Shown here: piece after piece, positions 34,996 to 46,751 of the stretch
How positions within the stretch are numbered: the stretch's first letter is position 1
How the letters are laid out: each line of letters opens with the position of its first letter
Assembly: GCA_963920575.1 (NCBI GenBank)
Contig: OY986969.1
Location: 5,218,001-5,282,000, forward strand
Direction of reading: 5' to 3'
Length of the DNA: 64,000 nt
DNA from: Narthecium ossifragum
Lineage: Eukaryota > Streptophyta > Magnoliopsida > Dioscoreales > Nartheciaceae
Notes under the pieces: generated by a model
Database searches by the model: none
Seen by the model: only the letters and a program-made list of their open reading frames with translations
Told to the model about the DNA's origin: nothing
Translations under genes and position numbers: made by a program

Positions 34996-35719
34996 TTCAT
35001 GGACGATTTCTCTGTTTGTGGCAAAACCTTTTAATCTTATTTGTCAAATCTATCTAAGGTTCTTGCTAGATGTGAAGAAGCTAACCTTGTGCTTAGTTGG
35101 GAGAAGAGTCATTTCATGGTTAGTGAAGGAATTGTGCTTGGTCATGTGATTTCGAGTAGAGGAATAGAAGTAGATAAAGCGAACCTTGAATTAATTTCTA
35201 AATTGCCGCTTCCGTCTTAAGTTCGTCAAAATCGATCATTCTTAGGTCATGCAGGATTTTATCGTAGATTTATCAAGGATTTTAGTAAAATATCCCGACC
35301 TTTCTGTGCTTTGCTTGCGAAAGATGTTCCTTTCGTGTTTGATGAATTATGCCTTAAAGCATTCAATTTCCTTCATGATTCACTATCTTCAACACCTATT
35401 TGTCACCCTCATGTTTATGATCATCCTTTTGAAATTATGTGTGATGCTTCTGATCATGCCGTTGGTGTTGTACTTGGGCAAACGATTGATAAATTGCCCA
35501 GAGTTATCTATTATGCTAGCAAAACCTTGAATGAAGCTCAACTTAATCATACCACCACTGAAAAGGAATTGCTAGCTGGGATTTTTGCCTTGGAAAAATT
35601 CCATTCATATCTTCTTGAATCCAAGGTTATTATTTTCACCGATCATTCTACCTTAAGATATCTTGTAGGAAAGAAAGAACTCAAGCCGAGATTAGATCGT
35701 TGGATTATGCTTCTGCAAG
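34996..35719 (+). pseudogene. Gypsy reverse transcriptase C-part and RNase H N-part
   Basis: The sequence starts at the MDD active site (FMDDFSVCG), continues with [57 protein letters not shown] and TDHSTLRYL. These are the reverse transcriptase thumb and the RNase H Asp, Glu and Asp motifs. Two in-frame TAA stops (near 35032 and 35218) break it. The frame is cut at 35719 by the solo LTR and resumes at 38105. Confidence 0.88.
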
Positions 35720-35724
35720 AGTTT

Positions 35725-38099
35725 TGTCGCGTCCCGGCCCAGAAAACCTATCCGGACCGGGACACGAGGGGGGGGTTCCTACATCTGCTAACAGCAACTG
35801 GCGAAAACAGTTACAACAAGCAGTCAGAGGACAGAAGTAAATCTAACAACTCCTATTATTACAAAACTGTACATAAAACAGAGTTACATTAAGATTTACA
35901 TAAACCAGTAGTCCTCATGTACAAAAGTTGTATAAAACTCAAAAGGTTACATCATCAGTAGTCTCCTGAAAAGCACAGCAGAAACCATCCTGACCCTCAA
36001 ACATGTCTTGACGTCGACGCGCCACCGCAGGACGAGCAACTGGGGCCCACCGCAGGAGAGCTGGTACCTGCACCTGAAAACGCCGCCCGGGTAGAAGTGA
36101 TACTAAGCTCAGTAGGGTTCTACTCTACGACACACACAAGGAAGGGAAAACTGCAACTGAACTAGCTCTGTGCCAAGTACTGAGGCCTGCCAAGGACCCC
36201 ATAAATCCCGTCAATAACCTGAAGGGTACCTGTCTAAAGTACGTCTCCGACAGCCACTGCCTAGGGTGGACCTTTTCCGACATTTCTGACACAGGGTGGA
36301 CATGACGATACCAGTAGGACACCCTTCTCCAAGCGAGACCTCCACACTTGGCGGAACAAACGTGGTTATGACAACCAACTCTCAGCACTCCAAGCAACAG
36401 AGCTAACACTATCCCAAACAGCAGACTAACAGCACTACAGTCAAACCCTAGGCATCTAATGCACAATCAACAATGCATGCAACAGTATAAACAACCAACA
36501 AATCAAGGGCACAGACTTTGGCCCATTTATACTAAACATTCCCGAGGGTTCATGACTCCTTCGGTTAACCACAAAGCGATAAAGGCATACAACCAGCCCA
36601 TTTATTCTACACAATCCCGGGAGTCATCACACTCCCGGTTCAACCATAAAGCGGTAACAAACAACAGTTATAGCAATATCACTAACATGCCATTCTCTGC
36701 TACCCTCAGACACTGTTCCTGGGAAACACTGAACCGATCCAAACAAACCCATGGATCGATCCGACCCCCCTCAGTGAACAGGCCATCTTGCGTGCAACCT
36801 GGATCAATCCAACATAACCATGGATCGATCCTACCTGAAGTCCGATCGATCCAACTTGCATGGATCGATCCTACTTGCAGTCCAATCAATCCAACTTGCA
36901 TGGATCGATCCTACAAGTAGTCCAATCGATCTAACTCGGAAAGCCCAAGAACAAGAAACCATTCTCTACATAGCAGCTAGTTGATCCGCCGATCCGACGT
37001 CCAACCGACGTCAGATTCGGGATCCAAAATCCAGAATCATCTAACGGCTAGATTAACGGGAAAACATTAATCAAAACCGCTAATCAAACTAACTTACCAG
37101 TTACTTGCTGCAACGCAACCCTCCAGTAATAAATTCATAACAAATCGTAGCAAAATCAGAAAATTATGAAATCAGTTGGGTTTGAGAGATAACTCAGAGA
37201 TCGACAACTCTTATGTTTATCAGAACCCAAGAACATGCACGTACTGATCGGAAAACTCACCGTAAGTCGGCTGTTCTTCAAGAACAGCAGAAACCGGAAA
37301 ATCCGAGATTAAGTATGCATAAATCCTACTAAAATCTCAACCAAAGCTTATGAAACTTATATCAAAAATTATACTAAGCAAGAGGAATCCAACAACACAA
37401 AGAACAGCAAGATCAAAAGGCTAGATTAAGAGAAACCCATTAAACAAGTCACGTAGGTAGAACACCTATCGGAAACGCAAATCTTCGGCTGATTCCCCGC
37501 TAAACGGCCGCTAACCAAGCAACTAAACCATGCCAGGGGTCTTCCTCACGCCGCCACGGATCCAATGAGCTTTGGAACACCCAAAACGATGGTCGGAGGA
37601 GGAAGAACAGCGAAAAAGAAGGTGGCTGCCGGGAAGAACAGAGGAAGCAGAATCGCGGAAGAAGAAGAAAAGAAGAAGGAAGCAGAAGAGAAGGAGAAGA
37701 GGAGGAAGAGGAAGAAAAGGTCGGGGAAAGCCGGGAGGGCCGGGGAAAAGGGGGAGCAGAGAAGAGAAAGTCTCCTCTCCCCTGACAGTGGAGAGCGACG
37801 GCCACGATGGCCGTCCTCGCAACTCCACCGACAAGCTACAGTGTCCGATCGATCCAACTCCGAGTCCAATCGATCCAACACACCAAGTCTGATCGATCCA
37901 ACACACTAAGTCCGATCGATCCAAGACTGGCTGGATCGATCCACAGGTCAAAAACCTCCTAAACGGATCTAGTCAAACACGACCATCCATCAGAGGCTGT
38001 GCGCGCACGCGGGTGAGAAACTAACCGACAAGGCGCAATTTACCAAATTGCCCTTGTGGTCAACAACGAGCTACAGGAATAGAGGGACATGTCCTCACA
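35725..38099 (-). mobile_element. Solo LTR (2375 bp) with AGTTT target duplication
   Basis: It starts TGTCGCGTCCCGG, ends CCTCACA and is flanked by AGTTT at 35720-35724 and 38100-38104. It interrupts the gypsy RNase H frame, which continues in phase once the LTR and one AGTTT are disregarded. The sequence is unrelated to the other LTRs. ATCGAT-type palindromes occur at 36750-36930 and 37845-37940, to the right of a minus-strand TATA-like box near 36525. A purine-rich stretch at 37600-37760 yields meaningless long frames. Confidence 0.87.
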
Positions 38100-38104
38100 A
38101 GTTT

Positions 38105-39538
38105 GATCTTGAATTAAGAGATAAAAAGGGAGCTTTGAATGTAGTAGCCGATCATTTATCAAGACTTCCCTTAAATGTGATAAACGATTCAACTCTGATG
38201 AATGACACATTCCCTGATGAACATCTTTTCGTGGTTGATCGTCCTACTACGCCTTGGTATGCCCATATTGTGAATTATCTTGTCACCGGATTTATTCCTT
38301 CTCATTGAACCAAGTAAGATAAAGATTTCTCTAGAGTTAAGTCCTATGTCTGGAATAATCCGATTCTTTTGAAACATTGTCCATATCAAATTATGCGATG
38401 TTGCGTACCTGAACCTGAGATTATTTCTATCTTAACCACATGTCATTCTCAGACTTGTGGAGGTCATTTTTCCGGCCGAAGAACTGCGGCCAAAATCTTT
38501 CAAACCGTTTTCTATTGGCCAACAATATTTCACGATGCCCATAGTTTTTTTCAGGCTTGCATTAGATGTCAACAACTTGGCAATACTTTTAGTAGGAATG
38601 AAATGCCACAAACTCCTATCATTGTTTGCGAAATTTTTGATGTTTGGGACATCGATTTCATAGGCCCTTTTCCTCCTTCAAACGGATTCACATACATTCT
38701 TTTAGCAGTTGATTACATGTCTAAATGGATTGAAGCCGTAGCCACTAGGACAAATGATCATCGAGTTGTTATCAAATTTCTTCATTTGAATATCTTCTTT
38801 CGATTTGGTCATCCTAGGGTGATTATTAGCGATGGAGGATCTCACTTTATGAATAGATGTTTCCACCACACCCTTAATAAATACAACATCTCTCATAAAA
38901 TTGCCACACCATATCATCCTCAAACCTGTGGCCAAGTAGAGGTGTCGAACCGTGAAATTAAGCGAATTCTAGAAAAGGTTGTGTGGTCGGATAGGAAAGA
39001 TTGCTCTATGTGACTCAATGATGCTTTGTGGGCATATCGTACTGCTTATAAAACTCCGATTGGTATGTCCCCATATCGAATGGTTTATGGTAAACATTGC
39101 AATCTTCCAGTAAATCTCATGAACAAAGCATTGTTAAATATTCATAAAGTGAATTGGAACCCATGGACTGGACTTTGTACGCGCTTGCTTCAGTTGAATG
39201 AATTAGAAGAGATCCGAAATGAAGCCTATGATAACTCTCTGATTTATAAAGCCCGGACTAAAGCTTATCATGATAAATATATACATCAAAGAGATTTTAA
39301 TGTTGGTGATAAAGTTTGGTTATTCAATGCCAAGCTTCGACTCTTCCCCAGTAAACTTAGGTCTAGGTGGAACGGTCCCTTCATGGTTAAACAAGTCTTT
39401 CCTCACGGAGCAATCGAAATTCAGCATCCTAAGTCTGGTTCTACTTTAACAAAGAATGGCCATAGATTGAAACCTTACATTGAAAATCCTCCACAACTAG
39501 ACCCTACGATGACGTTGAATGAGCTGTATTATCGGTGA
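38105..39538 (+). pseudogene. Gypsy RNase H end, integrase and C-terminal domain
   Basis: The order is the RNase H end (LELRDKKGALNVVADHLSRL), the integrase zinc finger (HSQTCGGHF and CIRCQQLG), the catalytic core with Asp (WDIDFIGPF), Asp (ISDGGSHF) and Glu ([11 protein letters not shown]), the [15 protein letters not shown] segment, and a C-terminal region with [21 protein letters not shown] and GP. Stops occur just after 38305 and at 39011-39013. The catalytic triad itself is intact. Confidence 0.9.
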
Positions 39539-40366
39539 TTGATCGTTAACTACGTCGAGCTAGCGACGTTAAACTGAACGCTTGATGGGAGGCAACCCAT
39601 CCGTTTCTAGTAGTCTGTTGTCTTTTAGTTGTCTTGTAGTTAATTTATTTGCTTTTTGTGTGTTTTAGTTTGTTTTTAGCAAAGTGTAGTTGGTATCTTA
39701 TTTGCTTGCAGTGCTTAATGTGTTATGGATCCCACTTATGCTTTCATGTCCATAGTTGCATTCATGTGTGGAAATAGGGAGTTAAATTAGACAAATATAT
39801 AGGATGGATTCTAGGTGTTTTTTTCTTGTTCTACAGTTTTGGAGGAATGAGATCGATCTTCTTGAACCTATCAGATTGATCTGTTATGTCCGAGCAGATT
39901 TACCCAGGTAATAGGATAAAGAAGATCAATCTCTTCATTGCAATAAGATCAATCGTCATCGGGCTCCCTGGAAAAAGAGAACACCCAAGCCTTCGTTCCC
40001 AAGCCGGTCTCAAACTCCTCGCCGTTATCCTTCCGCTGGCTCTGCCCTTATCCTTATCCGACTAGTTTTCCACTCCGCCTAGAACTCTTAGAGCATGAGT
40101 AACTCTCTATTTATCCGCCCTCCATCCCTCCGTTTCGTCACCTCCGTCTGTCGTAGTCCGGTGTTGTCTTCTCGTCGTCACTTCCATTTCCGGCGTGGAT
40201 CTCGGCGTCTCTGGTGCGAATTTCACTAGCAATTTCTCCCTAGTCCTATTCGGTAAGAATCCTAGTCTTTGCCTTCTTTCTGTTTCCCTTTTGTCTTTAC
40301 ATCCCTTTGTCTTTTCGGCAGAACCCATGGCTTTCGCCATAGATTCCAACCACTGATGCCGGTGGT
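39539..40366 (+). other. Gypsy 3' spacer, first part
   Basis: It contains TTGATGGGAGGCAACCCAT at 39582-39600, commonly found after integrase in plant gypsy elements, and ATCGAT/ATTGAT pairs at 39850-39955. A CT-rich tract ends in TTTTCGGCAG before ATGGCTTTCGCCATAG at about 40327, which looks like an acceptor site and a start codon. That frame stops after nine codons, close to the truncated LTR. Confidence 0.55.
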
Positions 40367-41577
40367 TGATAAGACTTGAAAAGTGCACAAAACACCATTG
40401 TAATTTGACTTTGTTGGTCTCCGAGCAATGCTTCACTGACTACTTTTATCCCATTTCAGGTATAACAAACCCTATTATGAGTTAGATCAACTTTGGAGCT
40501 AAAAGCATATTCGGGCAATTCTGGCATGAAGGATTGATCTTCCTCTATTGAAGGGATCGATCCTATTCGACCAGCAACATGACAAAGAACAAGCATAAAG
40601 GGATCGATCGTCCTTCAAAGGAAGGATCGATCCTCCATGGGACGTATCAAGACAACAATAGAAAGATCGATCCTACTCGACTAGTAGGATCGATCCTACT
40701 CGACTAGTAGGATCGATCCTACTCGACTAGTAGGATCGATCCTTCGCGGGGCGTCACCAGCAATTGAAGATAGTAGGATCGATCCTATTCCTTGGAAGAA
40801 TCAATTCTTTGCGACCAGAAAGGAAGATCAACGGCTCAGATCTAATCCGTGGGAGGATGTTTTCCTAGGCTATAAATAGTCAGTTTTTAGGGATTTTAGG
40901 GGGCTTTTTCTAGACCTTTTTGGGGTCTGTTTTCCTGTCCTTCTTTGGAACTTTTCTTTGAAGATTCTTTGGAGGAGATCCATGGTGGAAGGAGTTTATC
41001 GACTTTCATCTATGGATCGACCCCTAAAGATGAGTAGCTAAAACCCTAGCCATCGGATTCTTATGATGTAACTAGGGTTTCTATTAGGGATTTCTTAGAT
41101 CTAGGGCTTAATCATTGATTGGCTTATATGGATTGATTTCTATTTCTCTTATACCTTGGCGTCAATTTCTTGGTGGATGCGTGGATTGGTCTTGTTTGCA
41201 CTTGATTCCGGAGCTTGTGTATGCTAGAGCTTGGATTGGATTCGTCTATTAGGAGTATCATGCTAGTCCCATGGTATCTCGGATGATATCTTCTTCGTGA
41301 TTAGGGATTGTATAGTGCTAGAACCACTACGTTCTATCTCTAATCCTCCATACATCCTACCTTTGTAGATTTGGCCATCAAGATGCTAACCCATTTTGAT
41401 CTTACACTTAAATCCATATCCGTACTATTACTTGCGATGAATTCATCCTGATAAGAGGGTTCATTAGCAGTGAACGTAACTAATCATTTGGTCACTGAAT
41501 TTTTCTAGGTAATTGTTCTTGCCAACAAGGAATCTTAACCAGAACTTGTTGAGTGATAAGGAGAACTATCCATTCAC
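40367..41577 (+). repeat. Truncated gypsy-type LTR
   Basis: It begins TGATAAGACTTG and resembles the outer LTR in layout: AAAAGTGCACAAA start, ATCGAT array (40540-40770), GCTATAAATAGTC TATA-like box at about 40870, GATGAGTAGCTAAA after it. Similarity can be followed to about 41577, where the outer LTR would still have some 380 bases. Sequence divergence is considerable, so it is a related but different family. No target duplication could be found because the end is lost. Confidence 0.7.
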
Positions 41578-42723
41578 TTACCGAGGCGCCGTGCGAGACG
41601 GTCTGCGTAGCTACGTGGCCAAAGCTGCCCCCCATTTGTGCATGATCTCAATATTCCTATCCACCCGTGGGCTTGTACCGGAGGGTGAACCGACTGTCTC
41701 CACCGATGCCGTAGCTTTCGCCCGATTTGGCCGTGCCACTTGGGCCAAGGTAGTCGGGCATATGCGAGCAGCCGGTGCGCCAAATTTTACCAAGGTTCAT
41801 GTCTATTGTTGTTGTGCAGTTTTGAGTGGTCGGTTGGACGACATTTTTGGTACTTCCCTCATATATGTATATGGCTTGCTATTTTGATTTATATACATGC
41901 TGACTTTTGATTCTGGGGTGGGCCCTATGGGTGTGAATGGCTGGCTATGTGGGGGCGTGTCATCTTGTGGTTGTGGATATGATTCTATCTTGTTTGCTGC
42001 AGGTGGAAGCGTAGGGTAGCTTACTTTTTCTGTCAAAGTGATAAATGTTTGTACTGCCCTCGGGCTGACTGAAAAATTAGAGGAGATGCTGTCAAATTTT
42101 ACTATGCCTTTCATGATTATTCTTTTATTTTGCTTTTACCGTCGCCTGGTATTTTCTTTATATTTACAGGGCTATTAATAATCCATTGATTCCTGGTTGC
42201 CTATCGTTGTCCATTCCCGTGCCCTGTGCGTATCATTTCACTTCTGTGGCGAGTGACATTCATTCCATTCTTTATGGTTATCTCTACCCTATTTCTATGT
42301 TTTATTTTTATCACTTAGTCTAATTGGCGACAATTACAGTTAAGTTTGGGGGAAAAAATTCTTGAGGAATTCATGTCTTTTATACGTCCCTTAAAATGTG
42401 TCAGAAGAATGACATTATGATAATTATTGATAAAGATGGTTGATTTAGAAATTTATTCTATAATTTATTCAGAAATTCATATATCATGTAAAATTTAGTA
42501 AATTTAGCTATGAATGGCATGTGTTCTATACTTTAACACTTTTACCATGATTTAGGGATAACTTGACATATCCTATTGCACTTGAGCACGTTCACATGTG
42601 GAAGAGTTGAAGTTAGATTCTAAGCCTGAAACTAGAACAGATTTAATTTTTTATGTCATGTCACAGAAAATACATGAACACATGCAATTATCTGAACATG
42701 CAAAGTATATATAAAAAAAGAGG

Positions 42724-42870
42724 TAAAAGATTTTCAACTTAGTAACCGGTAGCATGCCTAACCAGTGCGGTGTTCACGTTAAATAGTTTGAATTCTAGAA
42801 AATAAAAGATTTTCAACTTAGTAACCGGGCTGCATGCCTGACCAGCGTGGTCTTTGCGTAAAAAACTTAA
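42724..42870. repeat. 79-bp direct repeat, two copies
   Basis: AAAAGATTTTCAACTTAGTA followed by ACCGG and GCATGCCT(A/G)ACCAG begins at 42724 and 42803. The second copy is diverged and shorter. Confidence 0.8.
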
Positions 42871-42894
42871 AATTCCCTTATGAAAAAAAGAAAA

Positions 42895-42897
<3 letters not shown>

Positions 42898-42929
<32 letters not shown>
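42898..42929. repeat. ATA microsatellite
   Basis: About ten uninterrupted TAA/ATA triplets. Confidence 0.9.
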
Positions 42930-43419
42930 GAGATTGCATGTGATAAGTGAAAGATATGTGCGTGGATAGGATTGTGATCTTAAATAGTAAAGTGTTTAGA
43001 TATAATTGATACTATGAAGCATGTGGAACTCTATTCACACACTAGAGTGTTAAAGTTATTTTTGAATTTCGATGAAATATGTTGAAGTATTGGAAGTATG
43101 TTATGACATGTTTTGATTAGCTTTACTTTTATGTGACTATGAATTAAAGAATATATTCACATATATTCTATTTCATGCATTTGAGTTGATGAATATTATA
43201 ATTGATTTCTGATGATATGTTCAAAAGAATGTATACATGTTTGTGGGTATCATCACCAGAAACCCTCAGGAGACTACAACTCCTCTACTAAGGCCACCTA
43301 GGGGTTTAAATGTTTGTTACACATGCTAAGTGTAATCGTGAGACCTACGAAAGAGGCTAGTTAGGGTTACTGCTTTATGTTTATTTTTGTTTTGCTTTGC
43401 TCGAGAACTAGCAAAGATC

Positions 43420-43432
43420 AAGTTGGGGGTTG
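43420..43432 (+). promoter_or_regulatory. Gypsy polypurine tract
   Basis: AAGTTGGGGGTTG lies directly before the TGATAACG start of the 3' LTR, where plus-strand synthesis would be primed. Confidence 0.8.
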
Positions 43433-44989
43433 TGATAACGAGTGAAAAGTGCACAAATCGCCCTTTTAACTAGGTCATGTTAGTCTTCGAGCAATGCTAT
43501 TTTGATAGTTTATGATGTATTTCAGTATAAGAGCCTTCAACGAAGATTAGATTAAGTTTGGTGCTAAAACGAAGTTATTCTGACAATTCTGTACAAATCA
43601 TATCGATCTTGTATCCCAAAGAAGATCGATATGATCATTCCGACAAGAAGCAGTCCAAGTGAAGAAATCCAGATCGATCCCATCCAAACCAGATCGATCA
43701 ACTTTTTGTGTTAGCCGGCTGACCGCAAGCATGATAGAGAGTTGACAGAGAGCACTTTTCAACCAGATAGATCTGAGCCAAAGGAGATCGATCTGAACTT
43801 GAAAGCTCCTGTCATCCGTCAAAAGAAGATCGATCGATTTCCATCTAGATCGATCTTGATCGGAGAAAATTCAGTTTCTGAAGTTTACGGAGAGAAGAAG
43901 ATCGATCCCTTTTGCTGTTGCGGGGAATATTAATGGATAAGGTGTAATCTGAGTTAGGGCTTATCTTAGGACTATAAATAGTCGTTCTTGGTGGAGTTTT
44001 AGGGGCCAGGGAGAGACGAATTTTCTTCATCTCTTAGAGTTTTTCCTTGCTTCCTCTCCACAAATCTAGGTTAGAATCTTAATATTTGATCCATGGGTGG
44101 AGCGTTTCATCAACTTTCATCGACGGATTTTCTCTTTAAGATGAGTAACTAAAATCTAGCCTAGAAATTTCTATGATGTATTAAAGATATTATCTAGGTT
44201 TCCTATGGATTGGAGTATGTATTATGTTGATGGTTTTTAATGGATAAATCTTTTATTGCTATATCTTATTGGTGTTGATTTATATTATGGATGAATGATT
44301 TGTTCTATTATGTCCTACATATAGGTCTTGTACATGTTAGAGACTAGGATTTAGAATCGTTTCATGATACTTTCTTATTAGAACCATGATTGATCTATGT
44401 TTACGAATCCTAACCCTAGATTAAGATTATATGAGTGCTAGAACCACTACCTTAGTGTTAGAACCACTGAGACTTATATTCCTAACCTATTATTTATTCA
44501 TTATTATTACTGATTTGGCTTTCTCAAAGTGTTAGAATCATTTTGACTTATTCACCAAATATCCATTCTCTGATGTTAGTCATTCCAACGAAGAATTCTT
44601 ACGAATCTTTGTTCAGTGATAGGTAGATCTAGACATTCTTCTATCAACCTTTGAAAAACCAGTTATAATCTATGTATTTGCTCTTATATATTCTAGGAAA
44701 CCTAGATAGTTCTTGATTACGGATTAGAAATTCCTAGCTTATCCTCATTAGATTATTATTTTTAATTAGTTTAATTCTAATTAAGAGTAGTTTAAAGACC
44801 AAAATCATTTCATTTCCCTAACTTTTGCTTTATAACTATATATAGTAATTAGACTTAATATTTCTTTTTCCTGTGGATCGACTCGGACTCATTATTATCT
44901 ACCCATAAAGTAGTTAATTAGTAATTCAGATTATAAATTTTTAATTTTGGTGTTCTTGTTAAGACTACGACACTTTTCAAGACGTGTCA
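43433..44989 (+). repeat. Gypsy 3' LTR
   Basis: 1557 bases, TGATAACG to GTGTCA. ATCGAT-type palindromes lie at 43600-43910 and a CTATAAATAG box at about 43972. The many differences from the 5' LTR indicate an old insertion. Confidence 0.9.
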
Positions 44990-45446
44990 CCTACTCTCTT
45001 TCAGAGTGCGGCTTTGCTCTCAAATGCCTCTGCCCCCTTGCCTTCACCCCCTCCCCCTCTATTTATTGGGTTAGGAGAGGTTTAGGGGGGATTTTTGAAA
45101 TTTGAAAAGTTGTTGGCGTGACAAGCGTCTCACGGCTGAGATTGCATGCGTGGATCTCACGGATGAGAGATTGAGAGTTTGAGATGAGATCAAATCTTCC
45201 GATTTTCTTTTTAATACTTGGAAAACTAGAGGGCTGAGAAGAGATCAGGTTTGTTGGGAGGCTTTAATGGCATGGTATGTTGCTCCCTCGAAACTTTTGT
45301 CTTAAGCTACACCCGACTCCAACTATATGATGCCACATCGCATTTTATACCGCTGATAGAAAGCTTAGGCGTGGGCATGCACGTGCCTGAGAAGATATGC
45401 GGAGCTGAGATTTGATCTTCTCAAATTTCAAACTTTATATCTGAAT
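44990..45446. other. Unassigned sequence between gypsy LTR and Mutator relic
   Basis: No gene seen. It has GGCTGAGATTGCATGCG and related GAGAT-rich strings. It may belong to the truncated Mutator-like element, but no terminal repeat was identified. Confidence 0.4.
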
Positions 45447-46751
45447 TTAGGGACGTGTGTATATCCTTACCGCACCAAGTATGATACCACATATGAATTG
45501 TGCAGTGCAGTGGCGGTGGTTGGTATTCAACAGACCTGTTCGACAAGTATGTGGACCACTATAACTCTTCACCTGAAAGTAAGATGACTCTTTGTAAGTT
45601 GACGCATGCAGACGCCAAGGACAATCAGGATTGCAGCACTTGACTGTCAACACCTTTGGCCCTGACTTAACGGTGCTATGTTCTGCAAACCTCCGAAGAT
45701 AATACTGTTGAAGAGCATGCATAAGTGATGCCTTGGTCTCGAATATATGCTTCTTGTAAAATTCACCTTCGAATGGAGTCGGATCTTCAATTACCCCGGG
45801 TATGGTATTTTGCCGCATCATCCGGTCGACCCACTCATCATCTGGGAATTCATCTGGTAGCTCCTCTTCATACTGTGTTGGACTAAGAGGCATTGGATCG
45901 TCAATATCTTCATCATGATGCAATGGCTCATTACTCAGTGCAGTATTCTCGATCCAATCATCATCATGATCATCATGATGGTCCTCAACATCAGCATCTA
46001 GCAAGGGACTTCGAGATGTTGAAGGCATATAAGCGTCACCATGATCGCTTACGACATTGTCATCATATTGGTGGCCTCTACGAAAACTTGATGGGCCAGC
46101 ATCGAAATCATTATGTGTGTGGGGTCTCACATATGTACCCGGAGTAGATTGCGTGTATTCATGAGTCAACCATGTGTCCTCCTGCTGATAAGGCCTGCAT
46201 GTTCATACACAAGTGACACAAGTGACTCATGAATGAAGGGCATACCTTATATATAACATTACATATAATGTTTCACAATATGTTACTTACTGTGATGTTT
46301 GATAACCGAATGTGGGAGCGCCATAGGACCCAAGAGAGACGTTATCGATTGAATCGTCTTCTCGTTGTAGTAGGCGTGTAAATTCACCAAATGCCGTGTT
46401 ACTTGGAGGATCATTGTTGACTTCGACACCAATTTTCACCAAGAATAATTGAATACTTGGAATGACCGGGTAGAGACTAAGAATGCCAGTAGTATCACTA
46501 TCATCCTTTATGTCCACACCGCAATACGTGTTTTCTCCCATAGGATATCTACAAGTTATGCGAATGTCGAAATAGCTTGGATTGTATCCAGTTAAATCAA
46601 ACATTAAAGCCTTCAAGTCTGCAAAACTTGCGTTCTTTCGTATCCTAGTAGGTTTATTCGGCCACCTATGTACTCAATATCGCCCGCATTACCCTTAAAT
46701 TTCACATTTCCGTCCATCCGGCACAATAGTGGAACAATGCCATTATCCATC
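45447..46751 (-). pseudogene. Mutator-like (MuDR) transposase, N-terminal part only
   Basis: MuDR-type transposases have an N-terminal domain, a CCHC zinc finger for DNA binding, and a DDE catalytic domain. On the minus strand a start at about 46751 (MDNGIVPLLCRMDGNVKF) runs to a frameshift near 46655. In the new frame RKNASFADLKALMFDLTGYN and FDIRITCRYPMG match the family. A 96-bp intron (46290-46195, GTAAGT to CAG) joins QTS to the acidic second exon. The zinc finger then reads VKCCNPDCPWRLHAS and HTC, after FEGEFYKKHIFETKASLMHA. The frame ends at 45447, just after the start of the linker (HRHCTAQFI), so the whole catalytic domain is missing. Confidence 0.8.

Larger units (their letters stand above)
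41578..43432 (+). other. Gypsy 3' spacer, second part
   Basis: A GC-richer patch (41578-41830) holds an open plus-strand stretch with RGAVRDGLRSYVAKAAP that I cannot assign. AGTTTGGGGGAAAAA near 42343 resembles an internal polypurine tract. The remainder is AT-rich noncoding sequence with a 79-bp direct repeat and an ATA microsatellite, ending in GCTCGAGAACTAGCAAAG and the polypurine tract. Confidence 0.5.
30345..44989 (+). mobile_element. Ty3/gypsy element, Athila/Tat type, with nested insertions
   Basis: Two LTRs of near-identical length (1554 bases after removing an insertion, and 1557) enclose a primer site, gag, reverse transcriptase/RNase H and integrase in gypsy order, a long 3' spacer and a polypurine tract. 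Two solo LTRs (31316-33788 and 35725-38099) and one truncated LTR (40367-41577) lie within. Protease and most of reverse transcriptase are deleted. The flanks (CTCCA before, CCTAC after) do not form a clear target duplication. The lineage call comes from integrase motifs such as [18 protein letters not shown] and from the primer site. Confidence 0.88.

Noticed and set aside
37500..37951. Lys/Glu/Arg-rich and Phe/Ser-rich frames in the third solo LTR
   Set aside because: A purine-rich stretch within an LTR explains them; they are nearly homopolymeric in character.
41513..41887. 124-residue frame as a host gene
   Set aside because: It starts in a truncated LTR, has no recognised domain and lies in the gypsy 3' spacer; it is kept only as part of a weak spliced-ORF idea.
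30345..44989. Clean target duplication for the gypsy element
   Set aside because: The flanks CTCCA and CCTAC do not match; similarity is too weak to claim a duplication.
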